A DNA stretch of 64,000 nt from Tubiluchus corallicola (lineage: Eukaryota; Priapulida; Priapulimorpha; Priapulimorphida; Tubiluchidae): NCBI GenBank assembly GCA_030141605.1, contig JAQGDQ010000041.1:248001-312000 (forward strand), given 5' to 3'. Shown one piece after another: positions 1 to 15,200 of this stretch (within the stretch, counting starts at the first letter, position 1; each line of letters begins with the position of its first letter). Made by a program: the position numbers and the translations under genes. Under the pieces are notes generated by a model. The model was not told the origin of the DNA. It worked only from the letters and a program-made list of their open reading frames with translations, and made no database searches.

Positions 1-209
1 CATCTACGTGAGACAAATGAGAGCTGGATAATGTAGATGTCAACATCTTAGAACACTAAAATGGACAGCTCTTGTGATCAAGTTAAGCTCTAAAAGCTTA
101 TAACTAGATCAACCTTTTCCAAATGCTAATTTACTCAGTAATTACTAACTAATTAGATTTACCTGTAATTAATTTTCAGTCAAGAATAAACTCTTGAATA
201 GTCTAGTAC

Positions 210-3200
210 CTGTTGTTTTAGGTGGTTAACTTCTGCATCAAGAGATTTTTCATTTGGTAACTCATTTATTACATCTATAGATCGAATGGCGCACCTTAAC
301 CTGAAACAATTAACTTTATGGAACAAAAAACCTCAATTACAGTATGCTGAAAAACTTGAATTTTGCAAAAAAGAAAATCAAGATCAATTTCAATATACAA
401 CATGCACAAAGTTCATGCAACACTCTAGTAATGGAAAAGATGGCACTGACCTATCAGAATATCAGGAACTAATTTCCAGTTACGAACATTTTCAAAAAAA
501 AATCAATCTATTGCAGGTGTGTTTTCTTCAAAAATAGCTAGTGGTAATTTGTATTACAAATGGAACACTGTAGGTATAGAGATATGCTGTTGGGAAGCCT
601 CAAATCCGTGATGACAGCATTCAGAACTCGCAGTGCCATTCAATTGTTAGTGTCATGAGATTAACAACAATACAAATAAATCAGCCGATTTTTTTTTACT
701 TTCACTTGCCTGTGCTCATGTATCAAAGATTTATCTGTTGACTTCCATGCTTCTGTAAGGTCTTCGGAAGAGGAGACATTCTCATTTACAGTCATGGACA
801 TCACCAGAAACTTGTCCTTTGAAACATTTGATTTCCCTGTGAAATTAAAGGAACATCTAGCTTAAGAGAGAAAATGGCAAAATGCAGATAACTTAAAAAA
901 TAGTTACTGGATTATTCCACTTTAATCTTATTGTACTATTTTAACAGAAGCCATTATTTAGCTTTCTAAGCTGTCACTGTGTTTCACTCTGTGTTGCTCA
1001 TGCATGGAGATGATCCACTGTCCTGTTACCTATTGTACAACAATATAAGTTACACATATTGCACCACCACGACCAAGACTACAATCGTCGTCATCATCAT
1101 CCTCATCCTCATTATCGGTCTCATAATCAATACCATTACCACTTTACAAATATAAACTCTACCGCGACCTCTGCTTAAGCATGTACAAGTACTCGTACTA
1201 AGCCCCTATGTATGAGCTACCTTAGTGAAAGATGTATGATGCCTTTGCACCTCTACCACCTAACTGCCTAACTGATAATTACCATTATTAGAAAATAATT
1301 ATCACCAGTCATTCATTGTCGTCATCATTATTGTTGTTGTCATCACCACTATCATTATCGCCATCATTTCATCAACATCTCCATGCAATGAATGCTAAAC
1401 GCTTTTTAGTCATTAATATTTTACAGTTTACATTCTTCACTGTTGTTCTTAATACTAGTCGATACTTTTTAATAGAACTTTTAATTAACGTCTCTTGAAG
1501 CTAATTTATCAGATTGGTTTACCTGCTTGAAGGAAAACATTTATATCAACAGAATTGCCTGGATCCAACCGTCCTGAACTCGGCCTAACTTTGTACTTCT
1601 GAGGAGAAGTTGTCTTCACCTAGAAAAATTCAACAATGTAGATGCAATACAATGCAGATGCAATACAATGTAGATGCAATACAATGCAGATGCAATACAA
1701 TGCAGATGCAATACAATGCAGAATGTACAATGCAGATGCACAGTAAAGCTATGTGAATGACTTCCCATTCATGCCCTAGTGAGAGGAATTCTTGTAGTTG
1801 GTTTAGGGCGCACACCTCTAACAAGGCTGATACCACACAATAAATCAGGCAAATGGCTTTTGAAATGTAAAAGCTTTATTTTAGGTAAGAAAATTCATAA
1901 TAACTTATCTATTGGATCTCAAACACTAGAAAAGATTACCTTGAATGCTAAAAATTTGTTTGTGATGTTAACTAGGTTTATCACTTGTTGTGACTCCTTC
2001 TTGGAATCTGGTAAAAATTCCAGTTCAATTCCTGGACTAGAACAAACAAAAATAAATAAATTTTCCTTAACCACGGTATCCAAAAGATAAGTATAGTGAA
2101 GGAAAATAATATCAGTTTATAGAAAAAAGTCAAAATAATACCAGTTTATAGAAAAAAGTCAAAGTACAGGAAAATATATTATATACCGCTTTAGGAAAAC
2201 TCAGAAAGTTTTATAACTTATAAATGTTATTGACTATAACTGAAACAAACAGAAAAAACGGAAAAAATATGTGCTAATTGTTTTACTATTTTGCATATCT
2301 AACATTATGCAGCAATTTCATTTTGGATTTTCCATGTCAATAGTGTCAAAATGCAAACTGCACTGTACTGTAGTCGATGTAATATTTCGACTTAATGGAA
2401 AATATTAAAATAAACTACAATAAGAAAATGTTAATGTTTATGTTTCTTTCAAAACAACATATCACAAAAGTCTTCCATGATGTGTCACAAACAATATTCT
2501 TGCAAAATTAGTGTCACTATGTATAAGAATATAATTCAACTTGTAAAGCGATGTCACAAACGAATGCACTTTATAAATATCTGTAAACAAATAATGATTT
2601 AAATTGGTAAACATGTTTAACCTGATGGTAATTAGTGAACCTGTGTAAATGCTTTTGTCACTGGTCGTCTCTCCTCTCCGTAGGCCTGATGATGGACAGT
2701 CGCTATAGGGGCGCATTATCTAAAAAAACATTCACGATATAAAACATTATAAAATATAGCAAAATTCAGAAGTTTAGTTAAAAGCATTGTTTAGGTATGC
2801 ATACCATGGTAAGTTAAATTAAAAACAAAAAAGTGTTGCACCCTTGTTTCCTCAAACAAAAAATCCTTCATATTAAGTGGATTATATAACTGGCATAGTT
2901 TTATAGTTACTGGAAAAAATTACAAAAGCAAGACTAAAAAAGATAATGCAAATGCAGAATTGAGAATGCACAAGTTATTTAAGATAAAATGTAAGGCAAA
3001 AACACATCTTAAATAGCTTCTGCTTCAAAATTAATTTTTTACTTGCATGTTGCTACGTTTGCTTATGCTGTTTACATCGACTGTTACTGTCCTTTCATTA
3101 CCTGCTTAACACAAATATTACAAACTACATGATTACCAAGTCATTGTTGAATGGAGCATCATACTCATCAGCAGGAGATGGAACATCATTTTGTTCGACT

Positions 3201-6200
3201 GCGTCTACAAACGTAACCTAAAAAAACGGTCTACTAAAAATTGAAAAGTTAAACAGAGTTAAAAAACTGTCAGTCCACTCCACACGAAGAAATGTAAGCC
3301 ATTGCTAATTAATTTTCGCTACGATGATAATTTTCCTTTCAAGTCAGCAATGATAACAATGCATTAGTAATGCTCGAGGAGTGTAAAAAAATGAATAAAC
3401 GTAGTTCGTTAATTACAAGAAATTCAAGAACTCAAGATCAGATCATTTGGTAGTTTCGTAATTTCCTGTAGGGTTCTCCATGTTGTTGAGATTATAAACT
3501 GATCCTGTTTGTTAAAATAGTAACTCCTTTTTTGGGTATCTGTATTTGCACATATTATAGAGAAAATTCTAATAAAAAGGTAAAAGAGAATGCGCACAGT
3601 AGAGTTCTCTAAAACATGAAGTTCTTCTTTGGTAATTTTTTGTGCTATGTACAGACACCACGTTAGCAAATTTATTTTGGACTGTATGCATCTACGATCT
3701 AGTGCAGCAACCTTATTTCTGATTTGATTTGCTCTCGGTCCCAGCCAGCAGTGTAATCAACAATCTCAATCCATATTTTAGCTTTCAACCAAAAATGTAC
3801 AGCACATATGCGTACAAAGAATGCTTATTTTAAATTTTCATTTTCATTTGACTGTCCTTACATGGCATAAGCAGCAGCCTTAGATCCATTTTGCAGCTGA
3901 GCACAGCTCTAATGATGATTATGAACTCAAATCCATGATGTGAATTATTATTAGTACTTTTGTATTAGTAGCATTATCAGCATTCTAAAATTGAAGTACC
4001 ATTACCAAGAAAAGTACAGAGCAATGAAGCTTGTTAGCTCAGACTTGTTAGATTGAGGCATCTATCAAACATTTGTTACACTTGATTACATTAAGTACAT
4101 CTTATCGTTAAACATGATTAAAGATGACAAATTGGCTAGACATTTGACAGTGCAAAGTACACATCAGGTTGTCTGTTTGATTAATGCTGAGGCAGATTTA
4201 AATACAATCATCATATTTCCAAATCACTCTGCAGATAGTCAAGACTACTGATTCCAACAATGATGGATCATGCAAAATCAAACTTGCAGCTAGAGGTCAT
4301 TCGCACTATTCTTTTTCGTCATTAAGAAAGAAAAAATACAAATATCATTAACAAAGAAGAAGGTTTGTAGCTAACAATTATTTATATTTATTGAAAAATT
4401 TCTCAAACAAAACATATAAAAATAGCAACCATTAAAAAATCACATCTTTTATAATTTAAAACTCAAATAACCACAATGTAGTTAACTGAAAGCTTCTCTC
4501 CACATGAACAATGTTAACAATTTCATGCACTGAAATGTACAGGCAGGTTTAAGGTGCTGTGCAGCATGTGAAAAAAATGTGAACTGAAAATAAAATGATA
4601 AATTAAAGTAGCACATAGCCTCGCATGCATCACGGTGCATGTGAAACAAAGCAGCACCAGTTTGAAAAGTATAATCATCGATGACTTATTTCAGTTTCCA
4701 TAATGAATGGATTGACAATAAATATAATGATCCTTGTTTTTACTCTTCTTTATTTAGCAAAGACTTCTTTTGATAAGACAAAACTTTTGCCATATTTTTC
4801 AGATTTAATGATGTTTCATTTTAACGAATGATTTTAACTTAGGCTTTAATTTAAGCAATGAAAAGTTGTTTTACCATAATGGTGCTTTACAAAGAAGATA
4901 GTAAAAAATATACCAAGCTATTATTTGCCCAGACTGATTCATAAACAAGGTGACGAATGTTGGTATGGCTGTCACTTTTCATCTTTTAGCAAACAAATAA
5001 TGTATAAATGTAAACAATAAACTCATAAATCCTAAACTCATATGAGCCAAACATGACTGACTTCTGTCTCTGGAATGCAACTCTATGTTTTTATTTCCTT
5101 CAGTTAATGAGTCGCCCAAGATCACATTTTACTGGAACCCTGTTAGCATCCCTAAACAAGGATTTATTGTAACACATCTGTGTGCAATGACGAGTGGTTA
5201 GTAATTTAACTGGGATAGCAAAAACTAAAGTTATTCATAAAATTGTTTTTGGAATTTTTAGAAGGAATTAGGACAATTAACGAAAGGCTCTTATGCAAAT
5301 TGTTTCATGAACAAAATCAGCATTTGCTTCTAGTTTCACCATAGTCAAATTATAATTTCAGGATTGTGTTGTGTCAGCTTTGCCAGCTTTTCTCATAAGA
5401 GGAATTTAGGGGATGGAGTTGCTGAATGGCACTATGTGTACGTAGTGACTGAAGTTATGCAATGCTGAACACAGTCAGTAAAATAATCAGTTATTGCCAA
5501 ACAAATTGCCCTGGGCTGTTTCACCTAACATACTGCCTTTACCAGCTTCATTTTATAATCATTGTTCTTTAGCGAGGGCCTATATTACAGCAAAGTGCAT
5601 TGCCAAGTAACGCACCACGTTAATAATATTGTTTGTATTTAGCAGCATATACAAGACCCTACATATTTACCACCGCGTATGTTACTAGCGTAGTTGATAT
5701 GTCTAGAAATACATGAGTTGTGGAGCACTCGCAAAATTCACAAACATTTCCAGGACGCATCAACTTACATTTTGCAGTAAATGCATTCAAACGTAAATAC
5801 CTCTGCCGGTTTAGTAGCTCATCTCAGAAGTTCATTTTTTATAATGTGGTAACTCCATTCCTGCCTGTACCATCAACATGATAAGTAGGCACTAAGATAT
5901 GCACGTCTGGCTTACAATATGCAAAAATGTATTAAGAAATTAGTTCTATAGAATATAGAGATTTTCAAATACCATACAAACATTTCGGTGGCTATGACTG
6001 GAAACTACTTGTAATCTGCAGTCTACTCGAAAACTACAATTACAAACACAAACAGACACTCACTTTGCGGCAATGACAGCAATAAAAAATAAAATGGATT
6101 TTAACAATGACATAGTTTCAAGTGCTAAATTTTAAGCTGGAATAACTGCTTTGTAATGAAGCGTTGGTGCCACGGTTAAGGTGACATCGATACCAAATAA

Positions 6201-9200
6201 ACTCTGCTTCATATCACAAAAACACAATGCATTAGTTTTATCATGCATTGCACATGCACTATGCAGAAGTACCACGTTGCACAGCACCTCATCTCCGGTC
6301 AGAAACAATTTTTTGCATACAAGTAGCGAGATGGTCAGTTACAGTATTAAAAAAGATAGAGAAACATGAGACTAAACATTATGTAACTAGCACCAATTAA
6401 ATTGCGAAACTTTGCATCTGTTCAATTCACCTTAACAAAGTTCAAAAGAGTAAATGACTAAATAAAACTAGGAAATTAAAATAGTTTTATGCAAAACAAC
6501 AAGCACATTTCTTTTTTTTGGAATAAACTTTCTGATAGGCAAAATCTGATCACTCATACCACTAATTCGCTCCAAGGCATGAAGAATTAGAAAACAGTGT
6601 GACCAATTAGACAACACTACGATACAACAAATAAACATTGTTGAGCATGTCACTATTAAAATACTTCAAAATGATCTTTATAGAGGATTGATCGAATTTA
6701 AAACAACTCTGTTAATGAGTACTTCAGACAACTTCTTAGTAAAACACTGCATGCCACCAACTAAGTTGTCCAACAACAACTATTTCTGCAGCAAAATTAT
6801 TCATTCAACTTTATGAATTAAACGCATATTAAGTATGCCATTATACATATTATATTAAACTCAGCTGGAGTTTATAAGACAATATTACAATTGTCGCGTG
6901 TTGTACTGCAATTTTATATTTTTACTAAGATATAAATAATATTAATGTAAATAAATATTGCAAATAATTCTTATAATGACCATAAAAGAAAAAATTAAAT
7001 TTAATAGAAAACCTCTCCTACAAGCACAGAACACAAAGAAAACTAAAATCTGATCACAACAAAATTATAGGCAACTACAAAACTAAATCAAAAGAAAGAC
7101 TTCAACTTATCTTGAATTAAAATCATTGCAATTATTTACACAACAAGCAGGTGTCCCAGGATTTATATACAGGAATGCATTTGTTCAAGAACTGGCTTCA
7201 TTTTCACGTAGCTCCATTACTGTGAAAAAAACAGTTTATGACTGGTGAGGAAATTGGAAAAGTTCAATTTGACAAATCTATATAATTGCACTGCATCAAA
7301 AAGTGTGAAGCTAAAATGGCATTTAGATGTAAAACAGGCACATTTAATTTTAAGAAATCATATAAAGTGTTTCATGGTAACAAATGTTTTATTTGAATCT
7401 GATCAGTACTAGGTATGCATAGAAAGGCATAAAAACACAGCAAAGGCATAGGAATGGCACCGTAACACCAGCACAAACCACCACCACCACCACTACCTCT
7501 ACCACGATTTATCACAGCAGATTTGGACATCACAAATTAAAAACTTAGCTTATATTCGGATAATGGCAAGCATGCAAAACCTTGATGCAACTATTTCATC
7601 TGTCAAATGAAACATCACATTACTCGGATGCTAACTAAGTTAAAGAGAATTGAACAGATATTTGAACAAATCAAACTCTAGTATCCCTGAAGCTTTGCTA
7701 AGCCTAAAAAACTTTTCATCTGTTCAAATTAAAAAAGAAGAATGCTTGTATCAAGACATGCATGCATCACACATGCAAGCAGTAAGTAAGTATGTCACCA
7801 AGCTGCCTAACATTCAAACAGACAATCTGATACACGTATATGCAACATACCTTTTTCTTCTCTTCTCCTGGGTTTGCTTTGCCTTTTGGCCCCTCATGTA
7901 CGAATGTGAATGTGTCCTGTGAAGAATTAGATTTTTAACATTACAGCATGAAAGAAACCCTAGTAAGGTTTCACTACAGTATTTTCACTATTTTGAGTAA
8001 TATTGGAATTATTTTAAAAATGTGTCACTGTTAGATACCACTGAAACATTGTTGAGATTTACCTGTTAATTAATAATAAAGCATAAATACTCCACTTAGT
8101 ACCACGTTGATACACAACGCTATCCAAAAGGCCCAAACTAGCATCTACAAGTTTTCGTTAAGAAACTACAAGAAGGCAGAGCCTAATTACACCATTTCTG
8201 TTCGGCTGTGGAAGACCCAGGACATCTCACCAAATGAAACAGGGAGGGGTGTTGTCGAATATTAGCTCATTGTTCGAGTCCAAGTCCAAGTCTTTCAGCA
8301 CTTTAAAGGAAAGACATAGCTTGCAAAGCCGCAGACCGCACATGGATTCATAAGTGCGTGCGTTGAGTTGCAGCTTGAAAGAAAAGCAACCGGCTAGGTG
8401 TAGGTAAAAATAATAGGTATTATATTCAAGGCTTCAAGGCAAGTAGAAAAAAATTAAAATGCAAGAATATCCATAAAACCCATAAAATGTTTAATTTATA
8501 TAAAATAAACCTTATTGATTTTTGCTACTGCAGTGCATCTAAATGCTTTTACATTATTTCCTATGGAAAATCTGGTTATGTTAAGAACAGGCTTGCCAAA
8601 TTTCAGCTTAACCATAACTAAAAAAATTTTTCATGCATCATATGTCTGCCTTGTAACAGACGTGTGCACCAATGACATCCAAATAATGTCTCTCAAAAAA
8701 TTCGTGCTCAATTTGTCTAAATATGATACAACACAAAAAACACTAACCGTGCCACCCATATGAGCTGGCAGATTGTCCTTTTCAACGTAGCTGTCCAAAT
8801 CAGGAATACCAACAAATCTGATCCGGGCCACGGCTTTTGGACTCAACCAGGACTTGACTATCTTCCAAGCGGCTAGATAAGAAAGAAAAATACTATATAA
8901 AATAAATTTTATTTAACCATAAATAATGAAAAACTAACTGTAGGCAAACAAAAAATAATTTTGAGACAGTAGAAATTGAAACTACCTACTGTAAGAAATT
9001 ATTCACACTTTAACGATCAGATATTATTCTTATGTGTGTGGCAACAAAGAACCAAGTGTGTCATGAACATTTACATGACACAAATGTAAGAACAGAAACC
9101 TCTTGCACTAAAATCATGCAAAGTTATAAACACTCGCTTTCAAAAGGAGAAAAGGAAGCCAAATAAGTCGCTACACACAATACGCCAGCCAGCCGAGTCA

Positions 9201-12200
9201 GAACACTGGCAAATTTTTAACAGACTGGTTCCGGCTAGCTAAGTTCAGGTTGGATTTGCCAGTAGGAATCTAGTTGATCTGTCTGAGCATAACTGCTGCT
9301 GAATTATCAAAAGAGGACCAGTTTGATTTTGTACATAAACTTGTACATGTTTATCCCACGAAAAATAAAACAAAAACTGACAATAAATAAGTGATTCAGC
9401 CTAGATGTTTCTACAAAAACTTGAGAAAAAATTTATTATTGTGTTAAACATCAGCATTAAGCTATGCCTCACATAAGTCACATTCAGAGGCAAAAAAATC
9501 CAACAAAAGTACCAGGGACTAAAAGTTGGCGTCCCGGTGATGGACCAAGCCCAGAGATTTTTATAGAAGTATGTAGTATCGAGATAGTTGCTGTGAAAGG
9601 GGGTTTGCAGCAAAGGGCCAAGAAACCCCATGCAGATTTGAAAAGTTAATGTCAACCTAATTAGAATTTTCACCACTTACACGTATTTCCATCGCTAATG
9701 CAGTTGCTACCTTTAAATATTATTTCAGTTGTTGTTATAAACTCACTAATAGTATTAATTAGTAGTTTATATACCCACCAAAAACAATTGGAGTTGAGTG
9801 ATTCAAAACTTGCTTAGCAAGATAATTTTGCCTTACTTAAATACTATTCCACAAAATTTCTTAGAATTATATTAAGAAAGGAACCCTTTATTTTGTTTGG
9901 CTCACAGATTCTATCACTGTGCTAGGACACAACTTCAAACAACAATTCTGCAAAATATATCACGCATCCAGTCACCACTTCTTATGTCTGATGTTGTTTA
10001 AATACTGAAGGAAGATCTTTTGAGTGTCAAAAAAGTAATTAAGCAGTGAAGTTTTTAAGACATCAACACGTGACTTGTATTGGTTGGTGACTAGGTGGCA
10101 AGACCAGCTGCTACAGTGACTATAATAGTATAATTTGAAGCCAACCTCAACTCAATGAGTCAGCTAGGAACACTTGTTATGAAGTGAATTTTAATACTGC
10201 CGATTGGTGAGGCTTGGAAGGTTAAATGCGCTTCTGCAAAAAGGAAGCCATAGAAAGATGTAGAATGAACACTTTCTGGAAGTTGACCATAAAGACGACC
10301 GAATACCAACAAACTTTCTATTAAAACACACTATAATGTGTAAAAAACGTCTATCAAAATTAAAAAGAAAAGATCTCTTCCATACTTCAACAAATGTGCA
10401 AGGATTTTAGAACAATGTGACATTTAACAAGTGTCAGACATCAATAAACATGCCAAAAATAAAAATTTGTGAATTCTGCTTGAACAATTTAAAAAATAAA
10501 GCCTTTTAAGTGTACAATAATAACAGGTTAAGCCTTTAACTCTATTTCCCATATTAACTCCTTTAATTCCATTAACTATATTTCCTGTAACATAAAAAGC
10601 TGTGACTTGCATAAAATAATTAAAATTACTCAGGTAAACAACAACTTTAGACTGAACAGGAATAAATAAATAGAAAAAGTGGTAAGGGAAACATATATTT
10701 TTGTCATACCTTGTAGTATCCATGGAAGCTCAAAGACTAATAGATATGCTAAAAAGAAAAAAATGCTATTGAACAAATTATTAATCAGCACGTACAGTGA
10801 AGCTATTACAAATTTTGAAAAACTACCTGTTAGAACTAAATAAGCAAAAACATAAATTTAATATAGCTGGCTAAATAGTACAAGAAATTCCACTTAAAAG
10901 TTTTAATTAATTTCACACGATACAACAAAATTATTGTGAAAATTTTAACAAAAGAATTTGGTAGACACAGCCGTTATTATGAGAGTTAAATGCAAACAAA
11001 GTACTGGTGAAAGTATTTATTAACCTTGACTATACATACAGCACAGCCATATTTTACTGAAAGAGACCGGCTAATCCCAAAGTAGGTAAGACCTAGCAAT
11101 AAATCATATGTCACAGATATGCCCCAGCTTTTAACAGCCTGCTACTTATTGGTATGGCAAACATTTAAAGAGAAGTTTTGATTCAAGCTAATCGCAGTGC
11201 TTGTATAAAATGCCAGTAAAGCAAAGTAAATCTCAGCAACTTAAAGCAAAGTTAAAAATTTATCGACAAAAGTGTCAAAAATTTGCTAACGTAAAAACAA
11301 ATTGTCCTCAAACAGGGAGTCACAAAGCTATAATTTACTGTACTCAACTTAAAAGAAAAATGTTTATGCATCATGGTTACTTACGTTCATTATGCATTAC
11401 ATTAAAAGTTATGATTACTACACACTTCAATAAGTTACAGAATTACTGTTAAAGAAATTTTATTAATTTCTTTAATTTTTCTTCAAAAAAATGACTATTT
11501 TCTTCAAAAAAATGACTACACTAAAATAAAATCATGCACTTATGAACAGACTAACATTGTTTGCAAGAATGTCAGTGTTCGTGGGCCAGGTAATTACACC
11601 TGGCAAGCTGGTAGTTAATTACCTGTACATTGCAAAAGCAAATACACAAGCAATCAAATTAAAAAGGTTAAAATGTAAAACCTGTAAAACAAAAAACACA
11701 ATTTTGGAAAGAAAGTTAAAAAAGAAAAAAGTTGTAAGAGTAATAAAAGATTTAAAAGAAAACAAAAAAAATTACTTACAGCATGCACATGAAATTCATG
11801 CTTAAATAACATAATTTTGTGTTACCTAGTATATTAGGGAAGTAGGATTGGAAGCAATAGATCATAAAGTTAATGGTTTCCAAGTCCTAAAAAGTAAGTC
11901 CATGATTAAAATCACAAATTACATTACAAAAAATGATCTGTAACTAAAAGAAAAAATTACCTAGTATATTAGGATAGTAGGTTTTGAAACAAGTAACGAT
12001 GAAAAAAATTGTATCCATGTCCTAGATAAAGAGAATGATGAGAAGATTATTACAAACTTCTTCATGTAGCACTTACAATCAGCAGTTAATTAATTTATTA
12101 TATATTAAAAGAAATTGACAAAAATGAACGATGTGTTTACTCAAAGCAGAAAGACTGAAAGAACAATATTCCATTCAAAACAAATTTTCATTATTCTAAT

Positions 12201-15200
12201 GTTTATAAAGGAAAGAGCACCCATTGCTGTATGACACAACAACATTATTATGTTATGAAACACACAGATTTACAAATGACACATGTTTACATGAAAACTT
12301 TCCTCATAATAAAACTTTTTTCATTAAAAAATGTAAACAAACAAACACGGCAGAGTGATAATGTCTGGATAATGAAAAAATTTTGTATAACAAGAAAGCA
12401 CAAGAAAACCCTTTACATACATAAAGCTAAAAAATGAATCTTGAAATTTTATATCTACTACATACTGTCTTATCACACACAGAGCTTGTATTAGCAGCAA
12501 GGCTGTATCAAGCTACATAAATTTAAACTCCCGCAATGACAGTTAGGCTCAGCCATTTTGACAGTAGGTCACTTGGCACAAATTTAGATAATGTTGAGTA
12601 ATGTTTGAATAAAATAACTAGAATATTTGCTAACTAAGCAAAAGTATAAATGACTTTATCTTATCAATAAGATTAAAAATACGTTTTCTGGTGAGCCAGT
12701 GGTGCACACTGGGAAGGTGATAAGTGATGTTTTACCAGGTGGTGCAAAAATTTTAAATTTCTAAGAATTTTCTTTTCTAGTTACACAAGTTCTTTCAAAA
12801 GGGTAAACATAATGACAAGTAATGAAACTTTGTGAAGAAAGGGTTTTTTGTGACACATCTTAAAACTGCCTTTTCTTCCCGGGTTAAACATTCTATTTGC
12901 ATTTGAAATGTGTGTTCAAACCGGAGAATTCCCTCAACAAGTAACTCGCATGTTCAGACTAGACAGCAAAACTTCCTGCAAGTTACTCTTCCTGAGTAAG
13001 TGCGAGCTGATACTCCCATTTTTTATTCCCTAAGAGAAGTGCAGAGAGTAACTCGCTGAAGCATTCACACTAGAAAGTAGCTCGCAGTAAATCAACTCGC
13101 AGCAACTGTCAGAGAATTTGCAATAAGTTATCGATAGTAACTCACATAATAGTTCACACTTGGGAGTTTGCTGTCAGAGAAAAAACTCACGACAGAAAAC
13201 TCGCCAATCAGAACACACCACAAAAGTTCACATTACTAAATTACCAGGAACAAATACCTCGAAGTTGTGGTACTTAAAATACAATTTTGAAATTAGATAC
13301 CAAGGTCCAATTTACCTGATTAATTATGTTATTACATGCAGAAAAAGCAACAGGAAACAAACCAAAATCAACTAAAATTCCTGATTTCCAAAAGGTCTTT
13401 TTTGTTTGACAACAAATATTGCTGGCATAACAATTAAAAGAAGAGAAGAAGCAATTATATATTATTTATTTCATACTCTTAAATTATTGTATATAAGACA
13501 CGTGGAAAGTCAACTAAAAAGTTGATTATCTTTTTGGAAATAAAAGATGGTTGAACCTCCTAACAGACTCATGTTGCTTGTTAGATAATTAAATTAGATA
13601 ACTAGACAAAAATTAAATCGAGAAAGTTGAAAATGTGTTAGCATCCAAAAAATTAGTCAAGAAACTATGATGCCACATTTACCACATTCATCAGTCCTGA
13701 TCCTGCCATGTCAAAAACAACAGCTATTTGCTCCCCTGGGTGAGCCATAAAATGTTGTTCGAAATGCCAAGCTATATACAGCCTCTGTTCCTTAGACAAG
13801 GCACTATCTTTCTTATGCAACTTGCCTTTAAACCACACTGCAACAAAAAATCCGAGCACTTTTACCAACATTTCGAAACCGGCGTTAACATCGGAAGCAT
13901 TTTATGGCACGAGCAGTAAGTATAGTATCATTAACAATCTTCCGTGCCAATTTCTTAATGAAAGCTGCTACAGAAAGGAGTAAACTATGGCACGCTGTTT
14001 GTCTAGAATCCCTGGAAATTACAAAACCACCTGCATACAAGAGGATTTTAAATGAATCAGTAAAAACAGCAATAATTTTCAAAACAAATTCAGATAGGTC
14101 AATAGTCACCCATATCAAACCTATAGGTAGGGACGTATGCAGGACAATCACTTAAGTAATGCCAATTAAATTTGAGATTTCACATGGATAAAACAATGTA
14201 TTTGCTACCTTTATGTACAGAACAGTATAAAAACAACCAATTCACATTTAACCATCTGTTTCATTACACAAATTATAAGATGGTATGCATTAAGTTAATG
14301 TAGCAAATTGCAGTTTCCACCATTATGTCCAGAGGCAATAAGCCAGTGAAGCTTTTATTTTAACAAACTGATATATATTAAATCAAAAGCAAACTTCAGT
14401 TCACATTCCTATTGCAGATTTACACACCCATTGATAATTAAACAGACAGACACAATGAACATTACTTACACAAAGGCCTGTTCAACTTATCTGTTCCATG
14501 ATAAAACAAAGAAGCACGGTCGTTGAAAGTTTGCAGTAAATCTTCGGCTTTTATATCTAATGAAAGTATATCTTAAGTTATTAACAACTAATACTTCAAA
14601 GGATGAAGCAACAGCAAATAAGCATTAATTTTCAAAATATTTCTTTATTATTATTACTATTATTATTACATTTCCAACTTAAACTAAACGTCAGTTGTCG
14701 CTATATTAAAATAACAAACAAATGCTGTGTTACATTAACTCCATTGGCCAAACTACATAATTAATAAAAAATGTTTATTTACTACAACATGTGAATTCAT
14801 GGAATTAGTGCCAGAAATTTGCCTCAGCAAAATTCTTTCTCAGCCCAGAAAGCGAGAGAATCTTTCTACAATGCAATATAGTATAACATCATTATAGTGA
14901 ACCTGCTAGAGATCCAGAAAAAAAGTACTCTATAACCGAGGTACTCTATAAGTATATGCAGCTGTATATCATATGCATATGACTACTAGATGGATGAGTA
15001 TGTAAAGTATTTTCAGAAGATGCCAACAAGTATCAACTGTTTTACAGTATATTGAGATTCAGTAAAATGTATTTTATGTCTCTTCAATAAACTACATATA
15101 AACAAGATTTAATATTAAATTGCATGTGCGTGTATCCTGTGGTACATGTTTCGTCGTAAATTTATGTGACATGTTCAATAAAGTCTATGAGACACAAAAA

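Noticed and set aside
1634-1744. Regular repeat that could be mistaken for a CRISPR array
   Set aside because: The units abut with no unique spacers and the setting is a eukaryotic intron. It is a minisatellite.
13885-14155. Overlapping open frames on both strands next to the CRAL-TRIO exon
   Set aside because: Neither matches MOSPD2, and no splice phase allows inclusion between 14470 and 13837.
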